Below are positions 1 through 9,145 of a stretch of 50,811 nucleotides of DNA, piece by piece; within the stretch, counting starts at the first letter, position 1, and every line of letters starts with the position of its first letter. The stretch covers positions 1 to 50,811 of the forward strand of contig CAMDMC010000011.1 of the NCBI GenBank assembly GCA_945901825.1, in the 5' to 3' direction. The notes beneath the pieces are model-generated. The model did no database searches and was not told where the DNA came from. It saw only the letters and a program-made list of their open reading frames with translations. Origin of the DNA: Bordetella parapertussis. Lineage in GTDB: Bacteria > Pseudomonadota > Gammaproteobacteria > Burkholderiales > Burkholderiaceae_A. The position numbers and the translations under genes were made by a program.

Positions 1-946
1 CCTCTTGGGGTAGCCCAAGACCTTTGGGCAAGGGAAACCGAATATGCTCTTCGGCACCGGGAAGCCGACGAATAGCGCCGGCCCCAAGGTTTTTCACCGC
101 CTGCACCAGTCCTTGCACCAGGGCTTCAGGCGCAGAGGCTCCCGCTGTAATACCGACACGAAGCTTGCCTTCAAGCCATTCGGGTTTGAGGTCTTCTGCG
201 CCATCAATAAGATAAGCAGGAACGCCGAACCTCTCGGCAACTTCACGCAGTCGATTGCTGTTCGAACTGGTTTTGCTGCCTACAACAAGCACAACATCAA
301 CCTGGTTACTCATGAGTTTGACAGCGTCTTGGCGGTTCTGTGTGGCGTAACAGATGTCGCTGAATTTGGGGCTTCGAATAGTTGGAAATTTTTTAATTAG
401 TGCATTAACAATTGAGAGAGTGTCATCGGTGGAGAGCGTTGTCTGCGAGACATAGGCAAGCTTTCCAGGTTTTTTTACCTGTAGTTGGGCAACCTGCTCT
501 TCGTTTTCCACCAGATAAATACCGGCGTCAAGCTGCCCCATAGTGCCCTCAACCTCGGGGTGGCCATGATGACCAATCATCACAATTTCGTAGCCCTCGG
601 CCGCAAGCTTTCGAACCTCAACATGTACCTTGGTGACAAGCGGGCAGGTGGCATCAAACACCTCAAGCGAGCGCTTATCGGCGTGGGCTCGAACCTGACG
701 TGCTACGCCGTGGGCACTCATAATGACTCTCGAGCCTAGCGGAACCTCATTAAGGTCTTCGATAAAAACGGCACCTTTTGCCCGAAGGTCTGCAACCACA
801 TGGTCGTTATGAACAATTTCATGCCGCACGTAAATGGGCGCGCCAAACTTCGTGAGGGCCCGCTCGACAATTTCAATGGCGCGATCAACGCCTGCGCAAA
901 AGCCTCGGGGCTCAGCAAGAATGATTTCTTCAGGTGGCTGATTCAT
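1..946 (-). CDS. ispH: 4-hydroxy-3-methylbut-2-enyl diphosphate reductase (IspH/LytB), 3' end cut by window edge
   Basis: IspH is the last enzyme of the MEP isoprenoid pathway. It reduces HMBPP to IPP and DMAPP with a [4Fe-4S] cluster held by three cysteines. Translating the minus strand from the ATG at 944-946 gives an N-terminus with [16 protein letters not shown], where the first cluster cysteine is residue 17. Further on come DATCPLVT (second cysteine), [14 protein letters not shown] (third cysteine) and the late motif SAPEALVQ. The frame stays open for 315 codons to the left edge and ends in [12 protein letters not shown], which looks like the family C-terminus, so only a few residues and the stop are missing. 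It lies 5 bases behind fkpB on the same strand, the neighbour pair also found in E. coli, so the two are probably co-transcribed. Identification is firm. Confidence 0.96.
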   Translation of the reverse strand, partial: MNQPPEEIILAEPRGFCAGVDRAIEIVERALTKFGAPIYVRHEIVHNDHVVADLRAKGAVFIEDLNEVPLGSRVIMSAHGVARQVRAHADKRSLEVFDATCPLVTKVHVEVRKLAAEGYEIVMIGHHGHPEVEGTMGQLDAGIYLVENEEQVAQLQVKKPGKLAYVSQTTLSTDDTLSIVNALIKKFPTIRSPKFSDICYATQNRQDAVKLMSNQVDVVLVVGSKTSSNSNRLREVAERFGVPAYLIDGAEDLKPEWLEGKLRVGITAGASAPEALVQGLVQAVKNLGAGAIRRLPGAEEHIRFPLPKGLGLPQE

Positions 947-951
947 GCTCG

Positions 952-1401
952 TTAGAGTACCCCAACAATACGTACGTGAAAGGACAGGGCCTGACCGGCC
1001 AGGGGATGATTGAAGTCGAACACGCCGGTTGATTCATCTTGCCAGCCCTTGAAAATACCTGCAAAACGCCCGCCGTCCGGGCTAGGAAATTCAAGCAGGT
1101 CGCCGGGGCTAAGGGGGTCTTTGGGGTCGAGATGGTCTTTAAGGGCTGTGCGGGCAATACGCTGTATCAGTTCGGGGTTGCGCGGCCCGAAGGCGTCGTC
1201 AGGACCAAGCTGGTAGGTTTTTTCCTCGCCTTCTTGAAGGGCAATCATGCAGCGTTCAAGCCCCTCGGAAAATTGCCCCTCTCCAAGCTGCAAGGTGGCA
1301 GGGTGCTCGGTGAAGGTGTCGAACAAGACCTGCCCATCGGCCAGTTCAAGCCTGTAATGAAAAGTCACGTGGCTTTTTGCAAGAACTTGTCGCATAGCCA
1401 T
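952..1401 (-). CDS. fkpB: FKBP-type peptidyl-prolyl cis-trans isomerase, SlpA/FkpB type
   Basis: This 149-residue protein matches the short SlpA/FkpB branch of the FK506-binding family, which assists folding by prolyl isomerisation and chaperone action in the cytoplasm. The sequence shows the FKBP start ([19 protein letters not shown]), the substrate-pocket stretch [18 protein letters not shown], then the inserted flap region ([14 protein letters not shown]) and the return strands [19 protein letters not shown]. The NHPLAGQ motif is typical of this branch. It has no signal peptide. Two possible ATG starts lie two codons apart (MAM) and no strong ribosome site separates them. The gene is divergent from the FAH-family gene across a 65-base gap and is followed 5 bases later by ispH. 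Confidence 0.93.
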   Translation of the reverse strand: MAMRQVLAKSHVTFHYRLELADGQVLFDTFTEHPATLQLGEGQFSEGLERCMIALQEGEEKTYQLGPDDAFGPRNPELIQRIARTALKDHLDPKDPLSPGDLLEFPSPDGGRFAGIFKGWQDESTGVFDFNHPLAGQALSFHVRIVGVL

Positions 1402-1466
1402 AGTCTAGCCTGAAAGGGCCTAAAATAAAGGCTTACCTCAACCTCTGTTGCGAGCCCTCCGTACCC

Positions 1467-2162
1467 ATGACCTTATTCAACTACCTGTTTCCCCCCAGCG
1501 CCCCTGCAACCCTACCCATTCAGGGCAGCTCGCAGCTTATTCCTGTGCACCGTATTTATTGCATTGGCCGCAATTACGAGGCGCATGCCGTTGAGATGGG
1601 GCATGACCCCAATAAGGAACCACCTTTTTTCTTTCAAAAAAATGCCGACAGCCTTGTTGTCAATGCCGACTTTCCTTTTCCTAAGCAAAGCCAAGACGTT
1701 CATCACGAGGTGGAGATGGTGGTTGTGATTGGGAAGGCTGGCGAGGCGATTGCCGTTGAGAATGCCCTTGACCATGTTCTTGGTTATGCAGTGGGGCTCG
1801 ACATGACCTGCCGAGACTTGCAGGCCGAGGCAAAGAAGCTTGGTCGGCCCTGGGAGCCCGGCAAGTCGTTTGAGAGTGCAGCGCCTTGCTCTCAGGTGGT
1901 CTTGGCCTCCGATATTGGCCATCCGTCGGCAGGCGACATCAGCCTTTCTATAAACGGCGAGATTCGACAGCAGGGCGACCTCAACCAACTCATTTGGAAG
2001 GTCCCCGAGTTGGTTAGCGTGCTGTCCAACTTCTATCGACTGCAGCCTGGCGACCTCATTTTTTCAGGCACACCATCGGGGGTCGGCCCGGTTCGGGTGG
2101 GGGATCGTCTTGAGGCGCGAATTGCCTCGGTTGGCTCGCTAAATCTCTCGGTCGTGGCCTAG
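1467..2162 (+). CDS. Fumarylacetoacetate hydrolase family protein (acylpyruvase / fumarylpyruvate hydrolase-like)
   Basis: This 231-residue protein belongs to the FAH fold family, metal-dependent hydrolases or decarboxylases of 3-oxo or acylpyruvate substrates. Visible family signatures are YCIGRNYEAHAVEMG near residue 30, the metal-ligand glutamates in HHEVEMVVVIGKAG, the aspartate in LDMTCRDLQAEAKKLGRPWEPGKSFE, and the C-terminal GDLIFSGTPSGVGPVRVGD. Size and motifs fit the small, single-domain YcgM/NagK-like group rather than true eukaryotic-type FAH. The substrate cannot be decided from sequence, and no aromatic-degradation genes flank it. It is divergent from fkpB and 39 bases upstream of recG on the same strand. 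No clear ribosome site was seen before the ATG. Confidence 0.88.
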   Translation: MTLFNYLFPPSAPATLPIQGSSQLIPVHRIYCIGRNYEAHAVEMGHDPNKEPPFFFQKNADSLVVNADFPFPKQSQDVHHEVEMVVVIGKAGEAIAVENALDHVLGYAVGLDMTCRDLQAEAKKLGRPWEPGKSFESAAPCSQVVLASDIGHPSAGDISLSINGEIRQQGDLNQLIWKVPELVSVLSNFYRLQPGDLIFSGTPSGVGPVRVGDRLEARIASVGSLNLSVVA

Positions 2163-2201
2163 CAAAGTAAAGAAAGGGCCCTGAGCTAGGCGTGCTCCAC
2201 C

Positions 2202-4277
2202 ATGGCAGATGCTGGGTCTAAACCCAAACTCTGGCCGCAGGTTCTACAAAAGCTTGGCCTTGCTGGCCCTACCGACCTTGTCCTTCACTTCCCCTTGCGA
2301 TTTGAAGACGAGTCCAGTCTTTGTTCGCTTGCAAGCCTAAGTACAGAGTTCAGTTTTGGGTCCGAACAGGCGAGTCCCTCGGTTCAATGCCAGGTTGAGA
2401 TTCTTGAGTCGCAGGTCGTTTTTAAGCCAAGGCGCATGCTGAAGGTTAGGGTTAAGGACGACTCTGGCGAGGCTCAGCTTCGCTTTATTTATTTCAATGC
2501 CTCCATGCAGGCCGCCATGGTCAAGGGTGCTCGCTATCGGGTGATTGGAGTGCCACGCTACAGTCGGCTAGCAGGGTTGGAATTTATTCATCCCCGATTA
2601 AAAAAGGGCTGGCTGTCGCAAGAAGACCTTAGCCAGCAGCCTTTACGTGCTGTTTATCCAAGCACCTCGGGGCTAACGCAAGACCGACTTGGCCAGTGGA
2701 TTCGAAGGGCGCTTGATGAGCATTGCCCCGACGAGTGGCTGCCCGAGGCCTATTTAAAACGCTTGGGCCTCCCAAGCCTGCCCGCCTCGATTCGAGCGCT
2801 GCATGCTCAGATGCAGCCCCAGGCAAGCCCCTTTTGGAACCGTATACGCCTTGATGAGATTGTTGCCCAGCAGCTGGCCTTGCGCCGCGCTCGCAGCAGT
2901 CGGCATCGAGCCTCGGCGCCTGTCTTGCAGGACGAGAAGGGCCTAAGTCAGCGACTGCTTCAGGCCCTGCCTTTTAAGCTCACGGGTGCGCAGCAACAGG
3001 CTTGGCTGCAGGTTCAGACCGATCTTGCACGTCCGGTTGCGACCCACCGCCTGGTGCAGGGTGATGTGGGCTCTGGCAAGACTGTTATTGCAGCACTTGC
3101 AGTGGCTGCAGCAATTGGGTCGGGCTTTCAGGCTGCGGTGATGGCACCCACAGAAATTCTTGCAGCCCAGTTGCATTCCAAACTCTCGCAGTGGTTCGAG
3201 GGTTTTGGTCTGCAGCTTGTTTTTCTAAAAGGGGGGCTTTCTGAACGTGACCGCCGGGAACGTCTTGCAGGGCTGGCAGATGGAACGGTCTCGCTTGCTG
3301 TGGGCACGCATGCCCTTATTCAAGAGCGCGTGAAGTTTGCTCGTCTGGGTGTCTCGGTGGTGGATGAGCAGCATCGGTTTGGCGTGGCCCAGCGCATTGC
3401 CCTGCGTGAGGTGGGGGTTCATGTTCTGGGTATGTCCGCTACACCCATTCCGCGAAGCCTTGCCATGACCTATCTGGCCGACCTGGATGTCTCGGTGATT
3501 GACGAGCGGCCCCCGGGCCGGGAGCCCATTCGCACCCGTCTTATTGCCCAGTCGCGGCGCGAAGAACTGGTTGAGCCTTTGAGCCGATTGCGAGAGCAGG
3601 GCTCTCAGGCCTATTGGGTCTGTCCTGTAATTGAAGGCCAGCAGGACAATGAAAAGGCGCTTGCAGCGCTTGAGGAGACCGAGCAATGGCTAAGGCCGGT
3701 CTTGGGCGATGAGCTTGGGGTGGTTCATGGCAGGCTCAAGGCAGCAGAAAAGCAGGCTGTGATGCAGGCTTTTGCCCGAGGCGATTTCACTGTCTTACTT
3801 GCAACCACTGTTATTGAGGTAGGGGTTGATGTACCGGCTGCGCGCGTAATGGTGGTTGACCATGCCGAGCGTTTCGGCCTTGCCCAGTTGCATCAGTTGC
3901 GGGGCCGGGTTGGAAGGGGTTCTGGTCAGAGCAGCTGCATTCTTCTTTATCAAGAACCTCTGTCGGAGGCGGCAAAGGTACGACTTCGGGCGCTTTACGA
4001 GACGGACGATGGTTTTGAGCTTGCACGCCGTGATCTTGCCCTGAGGGGTCCGGGCGAACTGCTTGGTTTTCGCCAGTCGGGGGAGCCTGAGCTTCGGTTT
4101 ACCGATCTTGAGCGCGATGAGGCACTGGTTCAGTCTGGCGTTGAAATTGGCGCTGCGATTGCTGAGGCCTTTGATGATCCTAAGCGTCTGGTAAGGCTGG
4201 GCTTTGAGCCCAAGGCAGTGCACCGCTTGCTTAACCGATGGCACCGCTTAGCCACAGACCTACTAACTAGTGTTTAA
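2202..4277 (+). CDS. recG: ATP-dependent DNA helicase RecG
   Basis: RecG is a monomeric superfamily 2 helicase that reverses stalled replication forks and drives Holliday junction branch migration. The 691-residue length is normal. In order, the sequence shows an N-terminal wedge/OB domain (strands around QVVFKPRRMLKVRVKDDSGEA), the Walker A motif QGDVGSGKT at about residues 286-294, the DEQHRFGV box (DEAH equivalent), motif III GMSATPIPRSLA, and motifs V and VI (TTVIEVGVDVPAA, HQLRGRVGRG). Near the end comes the LRGPGELLGFRQSG element of the TRG region. All helicase motifs are intact. It is followed 8 bases later by oxyR, a pairing frequent in Burkholderiales. Confidence 0.98.
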   Translation: MADAGSKPKLWPQVLQKLGLAGPTDLVLHFPLRFEDESSLCSLASLSTEFSFGSEQASPSVQCQVEILESQVVFKPRRMLKVRVKDDSGEAQLRFIYFNASMQAAMVKGARYRVIGVPRYSRLAGLEFIHPRLKKGWLSQEDLSQQPLRAVYPSTSGLTQDRLGQWIRRALDEHCPDEWLPEAYLKRLGLPSLPASIRALHAQMQPQASPFWNRIRLDEIVAQQLALRRARSSRHRASAPVLQDEKGLSQRLLQALPFKLTGAQQQAWLQVQTDLARPVATHRLVQGDVGSGKTVIAALAVAAAIGSGFQAAVMAPTEILAAQLHSKLSQWFEGFGLQLVFLKGGLSERDRRERLAGLADGTVSLAVGTHALIQERVKFARLGVSVVDEQHRFGVAQRIALREVGVHVLGMSATPIPRSLAMTYLADLDVSVIDERPPGREPIRTRLIAQSRREELVEPLSRLREQGSQAYWVCPVIEGQQDNEKALAALEETEQWLRPVLGDELGVVHGRLKAAEKQAVMQAFARGDFTVLLATTVIEVGVDVPAARVMVVDHAERFGLAQLHQLRGRVGRGSGQSSCILLYQEPLSEAAKVRLRALYETDDGFELARRDLALRGPGELLGFRQSGEPELRFTDLERDEALVQSGVEIGAAIAEAFDDPKRLVRLGFEPKAVHRLLNRWHRLATDLLTSV

Positions 4278-4285
4278 TCAGGGTC

Positions 4286-5254
4286 ATGACACTTACTGAG
4301 CTTCGATACATTGTTGCGGTTGCCCGAGAGCGGCATTTTGGGCGTGCGGCAGACGCCTGTTTCGTTAGCCAGCCCACCCTTTCGGTGAGCATTAAAAAGC
4401 TTGAAGGCGAACTGGGAAGCCAGATTTTTGAGCGCGGTGGAAACGAGGTGACCTTAACCCCCATCGGGGAACGGGTTGTGGCCCAGGCTCAACGAGTTCT
4501 GGATGAAACCGCCAAAATTAAGGCCATTGCCGAGCAAGGCAAAGACCCCCTGCTTGGGCCACTTAAGGCGGGGGTTATCTACACCATCGGTCCCTACCTT
4601 TTGCCACGCATTGTGAAAACCCTTATTCAAAAGTTTCCGCAGATGCCTTTGATTCTTTACGAGAACTACACGGTAAAGCTTCTGGAGCAGATGCGAACCG
4701 GCGAGCTTGATGTCGCCATTCTCGCTGAGCCTTTCGACACTACTGGCCTCGATATTCAACCGCTTTACGACGAAGAGTTTTTCGTGACTGTTCCGAAAGG
4801 GCATCCCTGGGAAGGGCTAAAAAGTGTGCAGTCTGCAGAGCTTCGTGAGCAGACCATGCTTTTATTGGGCATAGGTCATTGCTTCCGGGACCATGTGCTT
4901 GAAGTCTGTCCAGAGGCAGCCCGCTATGCCCAGAATTCGGCAGGAATTCAAAAAACCTTCGAGGGCAGTTCGCTTGAAACCATTCGCCACATGGTGGCCT
5001 CGGGCCTTGGCATTACAGTCTTGCCTCGTATGGCCATACCCCCAGACAACCAAGACCCCATGCTCTCTTTTATTCCCTTTACTCCGCCTGCGCCGACCCG
5101 GCGGGTCGTAATGGTTTCTCGAAAAAGTTTTTCGCGTCAGTCGGCCGTTGAGTCGCTGCGCTCAGTTATTTCAGAGGCAGATCTACCCGGATGCACCAAG
5201 CTTCTTGGGGCCGCCTCGTTTGCGAAGGCAAAAGCCACAGGAGTTGCCGCGTGA
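4286..5254 (+). CDS. oxyR: LysR-family peroxide sensor OxyR
   Basis: OxyR is a LysR-type activator that senses hydrogen peroxide by forming a disulfide and then turns on catalase, peroxiredoxin and similar genes. The 322-residue protein has the winged helix-turn-helix at residues 1-60 (LRYIVAVARERHFGRAADAC, then the recognition helix in SQPTLSVSIKKLE). In the effector domain the stretch GHCFRDHVLEVC places cysteines at residues 199 and 208, the same numbers as the redox pair of E. coli OxyR. The threonine-rich pocket seen near residue 100 (YTIGPYLLP) also fits. This identifies OxyR rather than a generic LysR protein. The stop codon overlaps the GTG start of cysM (GTGA), so the two are translationally coupled. 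Confidence 0.95.
   Translation: MTLTELRYIVAVARERHFGRAADACFVSQPTLSVSIKKLEGELGSQIFERGGNEVTLTPIGERVVAQAQRVLDETAKIKAIAEQGKDPLLGPLKAGVIYTIGPYLLPRIVKTLIQKFPQMPLILYENYTVKLLEQMRTGELDVAILAEPFDTTGLDIQPLYDEEFFVTVPKGHPWEGLKSVQSAELREQTMLLLGIGHCFRDHVLEVCPEAARYAQNSAGIQKTFEGSSLETIRHMVASGLGITVLPRMAIPPDNQDPMLSFIPFTPPAPTRRVVMVSRKSFSRQSAVESLRSVISEADLPGCTKLLGAASFAKAKATGVAA
5239..5243 (+). promoter_or_regulatory. Ribosome binding site deciding the cysM start
   Basis: The sequence AGGAG sits inside the 3' end of oxyR, seven bases before the GTG at 5251. The alternative in-frame ATG at 5290 has no purine-rich site in front of it. This favours the GTG start, which overlaps the oxyR stop. Confidence 0.6.
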
Positions 5255-6177
5255 ACGGGCGCTTAAGTTCACCAAATACCGTGGCCGACATGGAGTCGGT
5301 GGTGGGCCAGACCCCTTTGGTTCGGTTGCGCAGACTGGGCGAGCCCCTTCTTTCAAGTCGTGGCAACATGGTGCTTGGCAAGCTTGAGGGCAATAACCCC
5401 GCGGGCTCGGTGAAGGATCGACCGGCCTTGTCGATGATCTCTCGGGCCGAGCAGCGCGGTGAAATCAAGCCTGGCGACATGCTCATTGAGGCAACCAGCG
5501 GCAATACAGGTATCGCCTTGGCGATGGCCGCTGCCATTCGTGGATTCCGAATGCGGCTGATCATGCCCGACAACCTCTCGGTTGAGCGCCGCCAGACCAT
5601 GCGTGCTTTTGGTGCCGAGCTTGTCCTAGTGACTCAAACGCAGGGCATGGAGGGTGCGCGTGATTTAGCCATGGCCATGCAGGCCCGCGGCGAGGGCAAG
5701 GTTCTTGATCAGTTTGCAAACGACGACAACTGGATGGCGCACTACGAAGGAACCGGCCCCGAAATCTGGTCCCAGACCCAAGGGGCGGTGACCCATTTTG
5801 TCTCTGCCATGGGAACTACGGGAACCATTACCGGGGTCTCGAGGTTTCTTAAAGAGAAAAACCCCAAGGTACAAATTATTGGCGTGCAGCCCACCGACGG
5901 CTCGTCCATTCCCGGGATTCGTAAGTGGAGCGAGGACTACATCCCACCCATTCGCTCCAAGGCCAGAATTGACCAAATTGAAGAGGTCACGCAGGCCGAT
6001 GCGGAGGCCATGGCCCGCGAGCTTGCCCTTACCGAGGGTCTTTTTTGTGGGCCGTCTGCCGCCGGTGCCTGCTCAGTGGCCTTGCGTCTTGCAGAGTCTT
6101 CGCAAGACGCTGTCATTGTCTTTATTGTCTGCGACCGAGGCGATCGTTACCTCAGTACCAATTTGTTTCCGTCTTAG
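5251..6177 (+). CDS. cysM: Cysteine synthase B (O-acetylserine sulfhydrylase, CysM type)
   Basis: CysM is a PLP enzyme that makes cysteine (or S-sulfocysteine from thiosulfate) from O-acetylserine. The protein shows VGQTPLVRL near the start, the PLP lysine in NPAGSVKDRPA (residue 55 from the GTG start), the substrate loop EATSGNTGIALA, the glycine-rich phosphate loop SAMGTTGTITG and the C-terminal GLFCGPSAAGA. The ARG-rich loop RRQTMRAFGAELVLV and the overall length of 308 residues fit CysM better than CysK. I chose GTG at 5251 because an AGGAG lies seven bases upstream. An ATG at 5290 would drop 13 residues and also keep the fold. Overlap with oxyR suggests linked expression of peroxide sensing and cysteine supply. 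Confidence 0.93.
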   Translation: MNGRLSSPNTVADMESVVGQTPLVRLRRLGEPLLSSRGNMVLGKLEGNNPAGSVKDRPALSMISRAEQRGEIKPGDMLIEATSGNTGIALAMAAAIRGFRMRLIMPDNLSVERRQTMRAFGAELVLVTQTQGMEGARDLAMAMQARGEGKVLDQFANDDNWMAHYEGTGPEIWSQTQGAVTHFVSAMGTTGTITGVSRFLKEKNPKVQIIGVQPTDGSSIPGIRKWSEDYIPPIRSKARIDQIEEVTQADAEAMARELALTEGLFCGPSAAGACSVALRLAESSQDAVIVFIVCDRGDRYLSTNLFPS

Positions 6178-6233
6178 CAGATGGTCTTTGCTGGGTTGAC
6201 TGTTCTTATTTAAATGGAGGCAGGGGCTTCACC

Positions 6234-6590
6234 ATGGATGCAATTTATGAAATCGGGGAGTTCTCAGGGTTTACTGAATACCTTGATTTCGACACCATCA
6301 CGGTCACCGAATCGGGCACTTTAATTGTTGAGGAAATTCAAGACCTCAAAGAACCACGAACCACCAAGTCGGGCAAGCCCTATGTTTCTATGCGAATTCG
6401 TGCTGAATACGACCTGGCCAAACACCTTCGCCGCACGCATTTAATGCAGGCCCTTGATGACGACATGGGTGGCGGTGAGGTGGTTGTGAATGATGAGCGG
6501 TTAAGTGAATGGAAGACCATTCCCAGCCGATCGAATGACGAACTCAAACTGAAGGCCTTGGAAAAAGCTGAAGAGCTTGGCTACTGGTAG
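6234..6590 (+). CDS. Unrecognised 118-residue acidic protein
   Basis: I do not recognise this protein. It starts at an ATG preceded by GGAGG (6216-6220, 13 bases upstream) and ends four bases before the gltX ATG. The frame also extends further upstream, but that part lies inside cysM and has no start support. The protein is short and acidic, with no signal peptide, membrane segment or cysteine. The first half alternates hydrophobic and polar residues (FDTITVTESGTLIVEEIQ), and TKSGKPYVSMRIRAEYDL follows, suggesting beta strands. The second half is helical and charged, ending in KLKALEKAEELGYW. The strand-turn pattern TKSGKPYVSMRI faintly recalls an OB fold, but that is only a guess. Base composition and codon use look like the neighbours. 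Confidence 0.72.
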   Translation: MDAIYEIGEFSGFTEYLDFDTITVTESGTLIVEEIQDLKEPRTTKSGKPYVSMRIRAEYDLAKHLRRTHLMQALDDDMGGGEVVVNDERLSEWKTIPSRSNDELKLKALEKAEELGYW

Positions 6591-6594
6591 GCCC

Positions 6595-8043
6595 ATGCAG
6601 ACTCAACAGACAGTATCAACTCCTGCCGTACGCACGCGCTTTGCCCCAAGCCCCACCGGGGATCTTCATGTTGGGGGCGCTCGAACAGCGCTTTATTGCT
6701 GGGCCTATGCCCGCAGGCACGGTGGGCAGTTCATTCTTCGCATCGAGGACACCGACCTTCAGCGCTCCACCCCCCAGGCCGTCAAGGCCATTTTTGATGG
6801 CCTCGCCTGGCTGGGCCTTGCGCCTGATGAAACCCCCGTTTATCAGACCCAACGCATGGACCGTTACCGCGAGGTTATTCAAGCCATGCTTGCCGATGGC
6901 CGGGCCTACCGTTGTTACTCAAGCCAAGAAGAGCTCGATGCCATGCGCGAGGCTCAGCGGGCGGGGGGCCTAAAGCCACGGTACGACGGTCGCTGGCGAC
7001 CCGAGAACGCAAAGACGAAAGGACTCCTACCCCAAGCCGAGCAGCCCTTTGTTATTCGTTTTCGTAACCCCGACCATGGCGTGGTGAGCTGGGACGACGG
7101 GGTCAAGGGCCGAATTAGCATTGCCAATGCCGAGCTCGACGACCTGGTTATTGCCCGAGCCGATGGGTCGCCTACCTATAACTTCTGTGTTGTGGTGGAC
7201 GACATGGACATGGCCATTAGCCATGTCATTCGGGGCGATGACCACATTAACAACACGCCACGGCAAATGAATATTCTTAAGGCACTGGGGGCTGCAATAC
7301 CTCAGTACGCCCACCTGCCCATGATTCATGGTCCCGATGGCGAGAAGCTCTCCAAGCGCCACGGGGCTGTATCGGTGATGCAGTACGAGCTCGATGGTTA
7401 CCTGCCGCAGGCGCTTTTGAACTACCTTGCTCGGCTTGGCTGGAGCCATGGCGATGATGAGATCTTTTCAATGGAGCAGTTCTGCCAGTGGTTCAGTCTT
7501 GAGAGCTGCAGTAAGTCGGCGGCTCAGTTCGATTTCGATAAGCTCAAGTGGCTCAACAATCATTACATGCGCGAGGCTTTAGGCGAGGAGCTCAGGCAGC
7601 TCATTGCGCCACGCCTGAACCTTCTCCCGGAGCAGCGAACGCAGGGGCCTGCGCTTGAGCAGGTCATTGATCTTCTGAAAGACAGGGCCACCACACTCAA
7701 TGAGCTTGCCTTGCTCATTCCCGCCTATTACGCCTTCGATTTCTCGCGTCCCGAGGGTCTTGATGAGATGCTAACGCCGCCTGTGGCCCAGGCCATCGAC
7801 AAACTCGTTCAGGAGCTCGAGGGCCTGTCGAGTCAGCCGCTTGAGCCTACTCAGGTGGCGGCTACTTTAAAAACCGTTCTTGCAAGCACCGGGCTGAAAA
7901 TGCCTCAGCTGGCCATGCCCTTGCGGCTTATTCTTCTAGGCCGAACCGACACGCCTTCCATTGACAAGGTCATTGCGCTTCTAGGCTCGCGTCGACTGCA
8001 CGACCAGTGGCAGGGGTTTAGGGGGGTATCGGCAGTAGAATGA
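6595..8043 (+). CDS. gltX: Glutamyl-tRNA synthetase
   Basis: GltX charges tRNA-Glu with glutamate and is a class I synthetase. The signature [22 protein letters not shown] carries the HIGH equivalent (HVGG). ILRIEDTD follows, and [13 protein letters not shown] is the KMSKS loop. The C-terminal anticodon-binding helical domain is complete, for 482 residues in total. I placed the start at the ATG at 6595. A TTG 18 bases upstream in the same frame would overlap the preceding gene and is less likely. The zinc-binding cysteine cluster of E. coli GluRS is not present: the region around [17 protein letters not shown] has one cysteine only, which is common in the family. The gap to aroC is 4 bases. 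Confidence 0.97.
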   Translation: MQTQQTVSTPAVRTRFAPSPTGDLHVGGARTALYCWAYARRHGGQFILRIEDTDLQRSTPQAVKAIFDGLAWLGLAPDETPVYQTQRMDRYREVIQAMLADGRAYRCYSSQEELDAMREAQRAGGLKPRYDGRWRPENAKTKGLLPQAEQPFVIRFRNPDHGVVSWDDGVKGRISIANAELDDLVIARADGSPTYNFCVVVDDMDMAISHVIRGDDHINNTPRQMNILKALGAAIPQYAHLPMIHGPDGEKLSKRHGAVSVMQYELDGYLPQALLNYLARLGWSHGDDEIFSMEQFCQWFSLESCSKSAAQFDFDKLKWLNNHYMREALGEELRQLIAPRLNLLPEQRTQGPALEQVIDLLKDRATTLNELALLIPAYYAFDFSRPEGLDEMLTPPVAQAIDKLVQELEGLSSQPLEPTQVAATLKTVLASTGLKMPQLAMPLRLILLGRTDTPSIDKVIALLGSRRLHDQWQGFRGVSAVE

Positions 8044-8047
8044 CGGC

Positions 8048-9145
8048 ATGTCTGGAAACACATTCGGCCGTCTTTTCTGCGTAACGTCCTTCGGTGAGTC
8101 GCACGGGCCAGCCATTGGCTGTGTGGTGGACGGCTGCCCGCCGGGTTTAGAACTTAATGCAGGCGATATTCAGCCTGCGCTCGATAGGCGCCGACCGGGT
8201 ACATCACGGCATGTCACCCAGCGGCAGGAACCCGATACGGTTGAAATTCTTTCAGGCATCTTTGAGGGCAAGACCACGGGCGCCCCCATTGCTCTGCTTA
8301 TTCGTAATCAGGACCAGCGTAGTAAAGACTATTCCGACATTGTCAATACTTTTCGGCCAGGCCATGCCGACTACGCCTATCTTCAGAAGTATGGCCTGCG
8401 CGACTATCGCGGAGGCGGACGCTCCTCTGCTCGAGAGACAGCCGTTCGGGTTGCGGCCGCGGCCATTGCGCAGAAGTGGCTCTTGCGTCGCTATGGCGTT
8501 TCTATTTATGGGCATATGACGCAGCTTGGGGATATTCCCATCGAGTTCAAGGACTGGGCGCACGTGCCCAACAATCCGTTTTTTGCCGGCAATGATCACC
8601 AAATTCAGGCGCTTGAGGCCTATATGGATAGCCTTCGTAAGGCGGGCGACTCCTGCGGTGCACGCATTGAGGTGCAGGCGCACGGCGTGCCTGCGGGCTG
8701 GGGTGAGCCGGTCTTCGATCGGCTTGATGCCGACATTGCCCATGCCATGATGGGCATCAATGCGGTGAAGGGCGTGGAGATTGGTTCGGGCTTTGCCAGT
8801 GTGACCCAGCGTGGCTCTGTGCATGGTGATGAAATGACCCCGCAAGGCTTTCTCACCAACCATGCGGGTGGTGTCTTGGGCGGCATTGCTACGGGCCAGC
8901 CCATTACCGTGGCCATTGCCATCAAGCCTACCTCCAGCATTCGAACGCCGCGTCAGTCAGTTAACCTTCAGTCGCAGCCGGTTATGGTGGAAACCCACGG
9001 CCGACACGACCCCTGCGTGGGTATTCGCGCAACACCTATTGCCGAGGCAATGCTCGCCCTGGTGCTTATGGACCATGCCCTGCGTCATCGCGCGCAAAAT
9101 GCCGATGTTCTGCCACCCATGAGCCCCATCCCGGGTCAGGCTTGA
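8048..9145 (+). CDS. aroC: Chorismate synthase
   Basis: AroC converts EPSP to chorismate, the last shikimate step, with reduced FMN as cofactor. The 365-residue protein shows the three family signatures in order. They are [18 protein letters not shown] at the start, [18 protein letters not shown] with RPGHADYAY and [22 protein letters not shown] in the middle, and the FMN-site motif [17 protein letters not shown] near the end. Nothing is missing. Its TGA stop overlaps the TTG start of the following transporter gene. In this window it supplies chorismate upstream of the tryptophan genes trpFBA further along the strand. Confidence 0.98.
   Translation: MSGNTFGRLFCVTSFGESHGPAIGCVVDGCPPGLELNAGDIQPALDRRRPGTSRHVTQRQEPDTVEILSGIFEGKTTGAPIALLIRNQDQRSKDYSDIVNTFRPGHADYAYLQKYGLRDYRGGGRSSARETAVRVAAAAIAQKWLLRRYGVSIYGHMTQLGDIPIEFKDWAHVPNNPFFAGNDHQIQALEAYMDSLRKAGDSCGARIEVQAHGVPAGWGEPVFDRLDADIAHAMMGINAVKGVEIGSGFASVTQRGSVHGDEMTPQGFLTNHAGGVLGGIATGQPITVAIAIKPTSSIRTPRQSVNLQSQPVMVETHGRHDPCVGIRATPIAEAMLALVLMDHALRHRAQNADVLPPMSPIPGQA

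Noticed and set aside
1402..1466. TAAAAT at 1421-1426 as a -10 element for the FAH-family gene
   Set aside because: No acceptable -35 hexamer lies 16-18 bases upstream, so it is likely a chance AT-rich match.
6045..6233. Upstream extension of the 118-residue protein
   Set aside because: This part lies in the 3' end of cysM in another frame and has no ribosome site. The ATG at 6234 has GGAGG upstream.
8252..8863. A 203-codon antisense frame inside aroC
   Set aside because: aroC covers the region with all family signatures. The opposite frame has no support.
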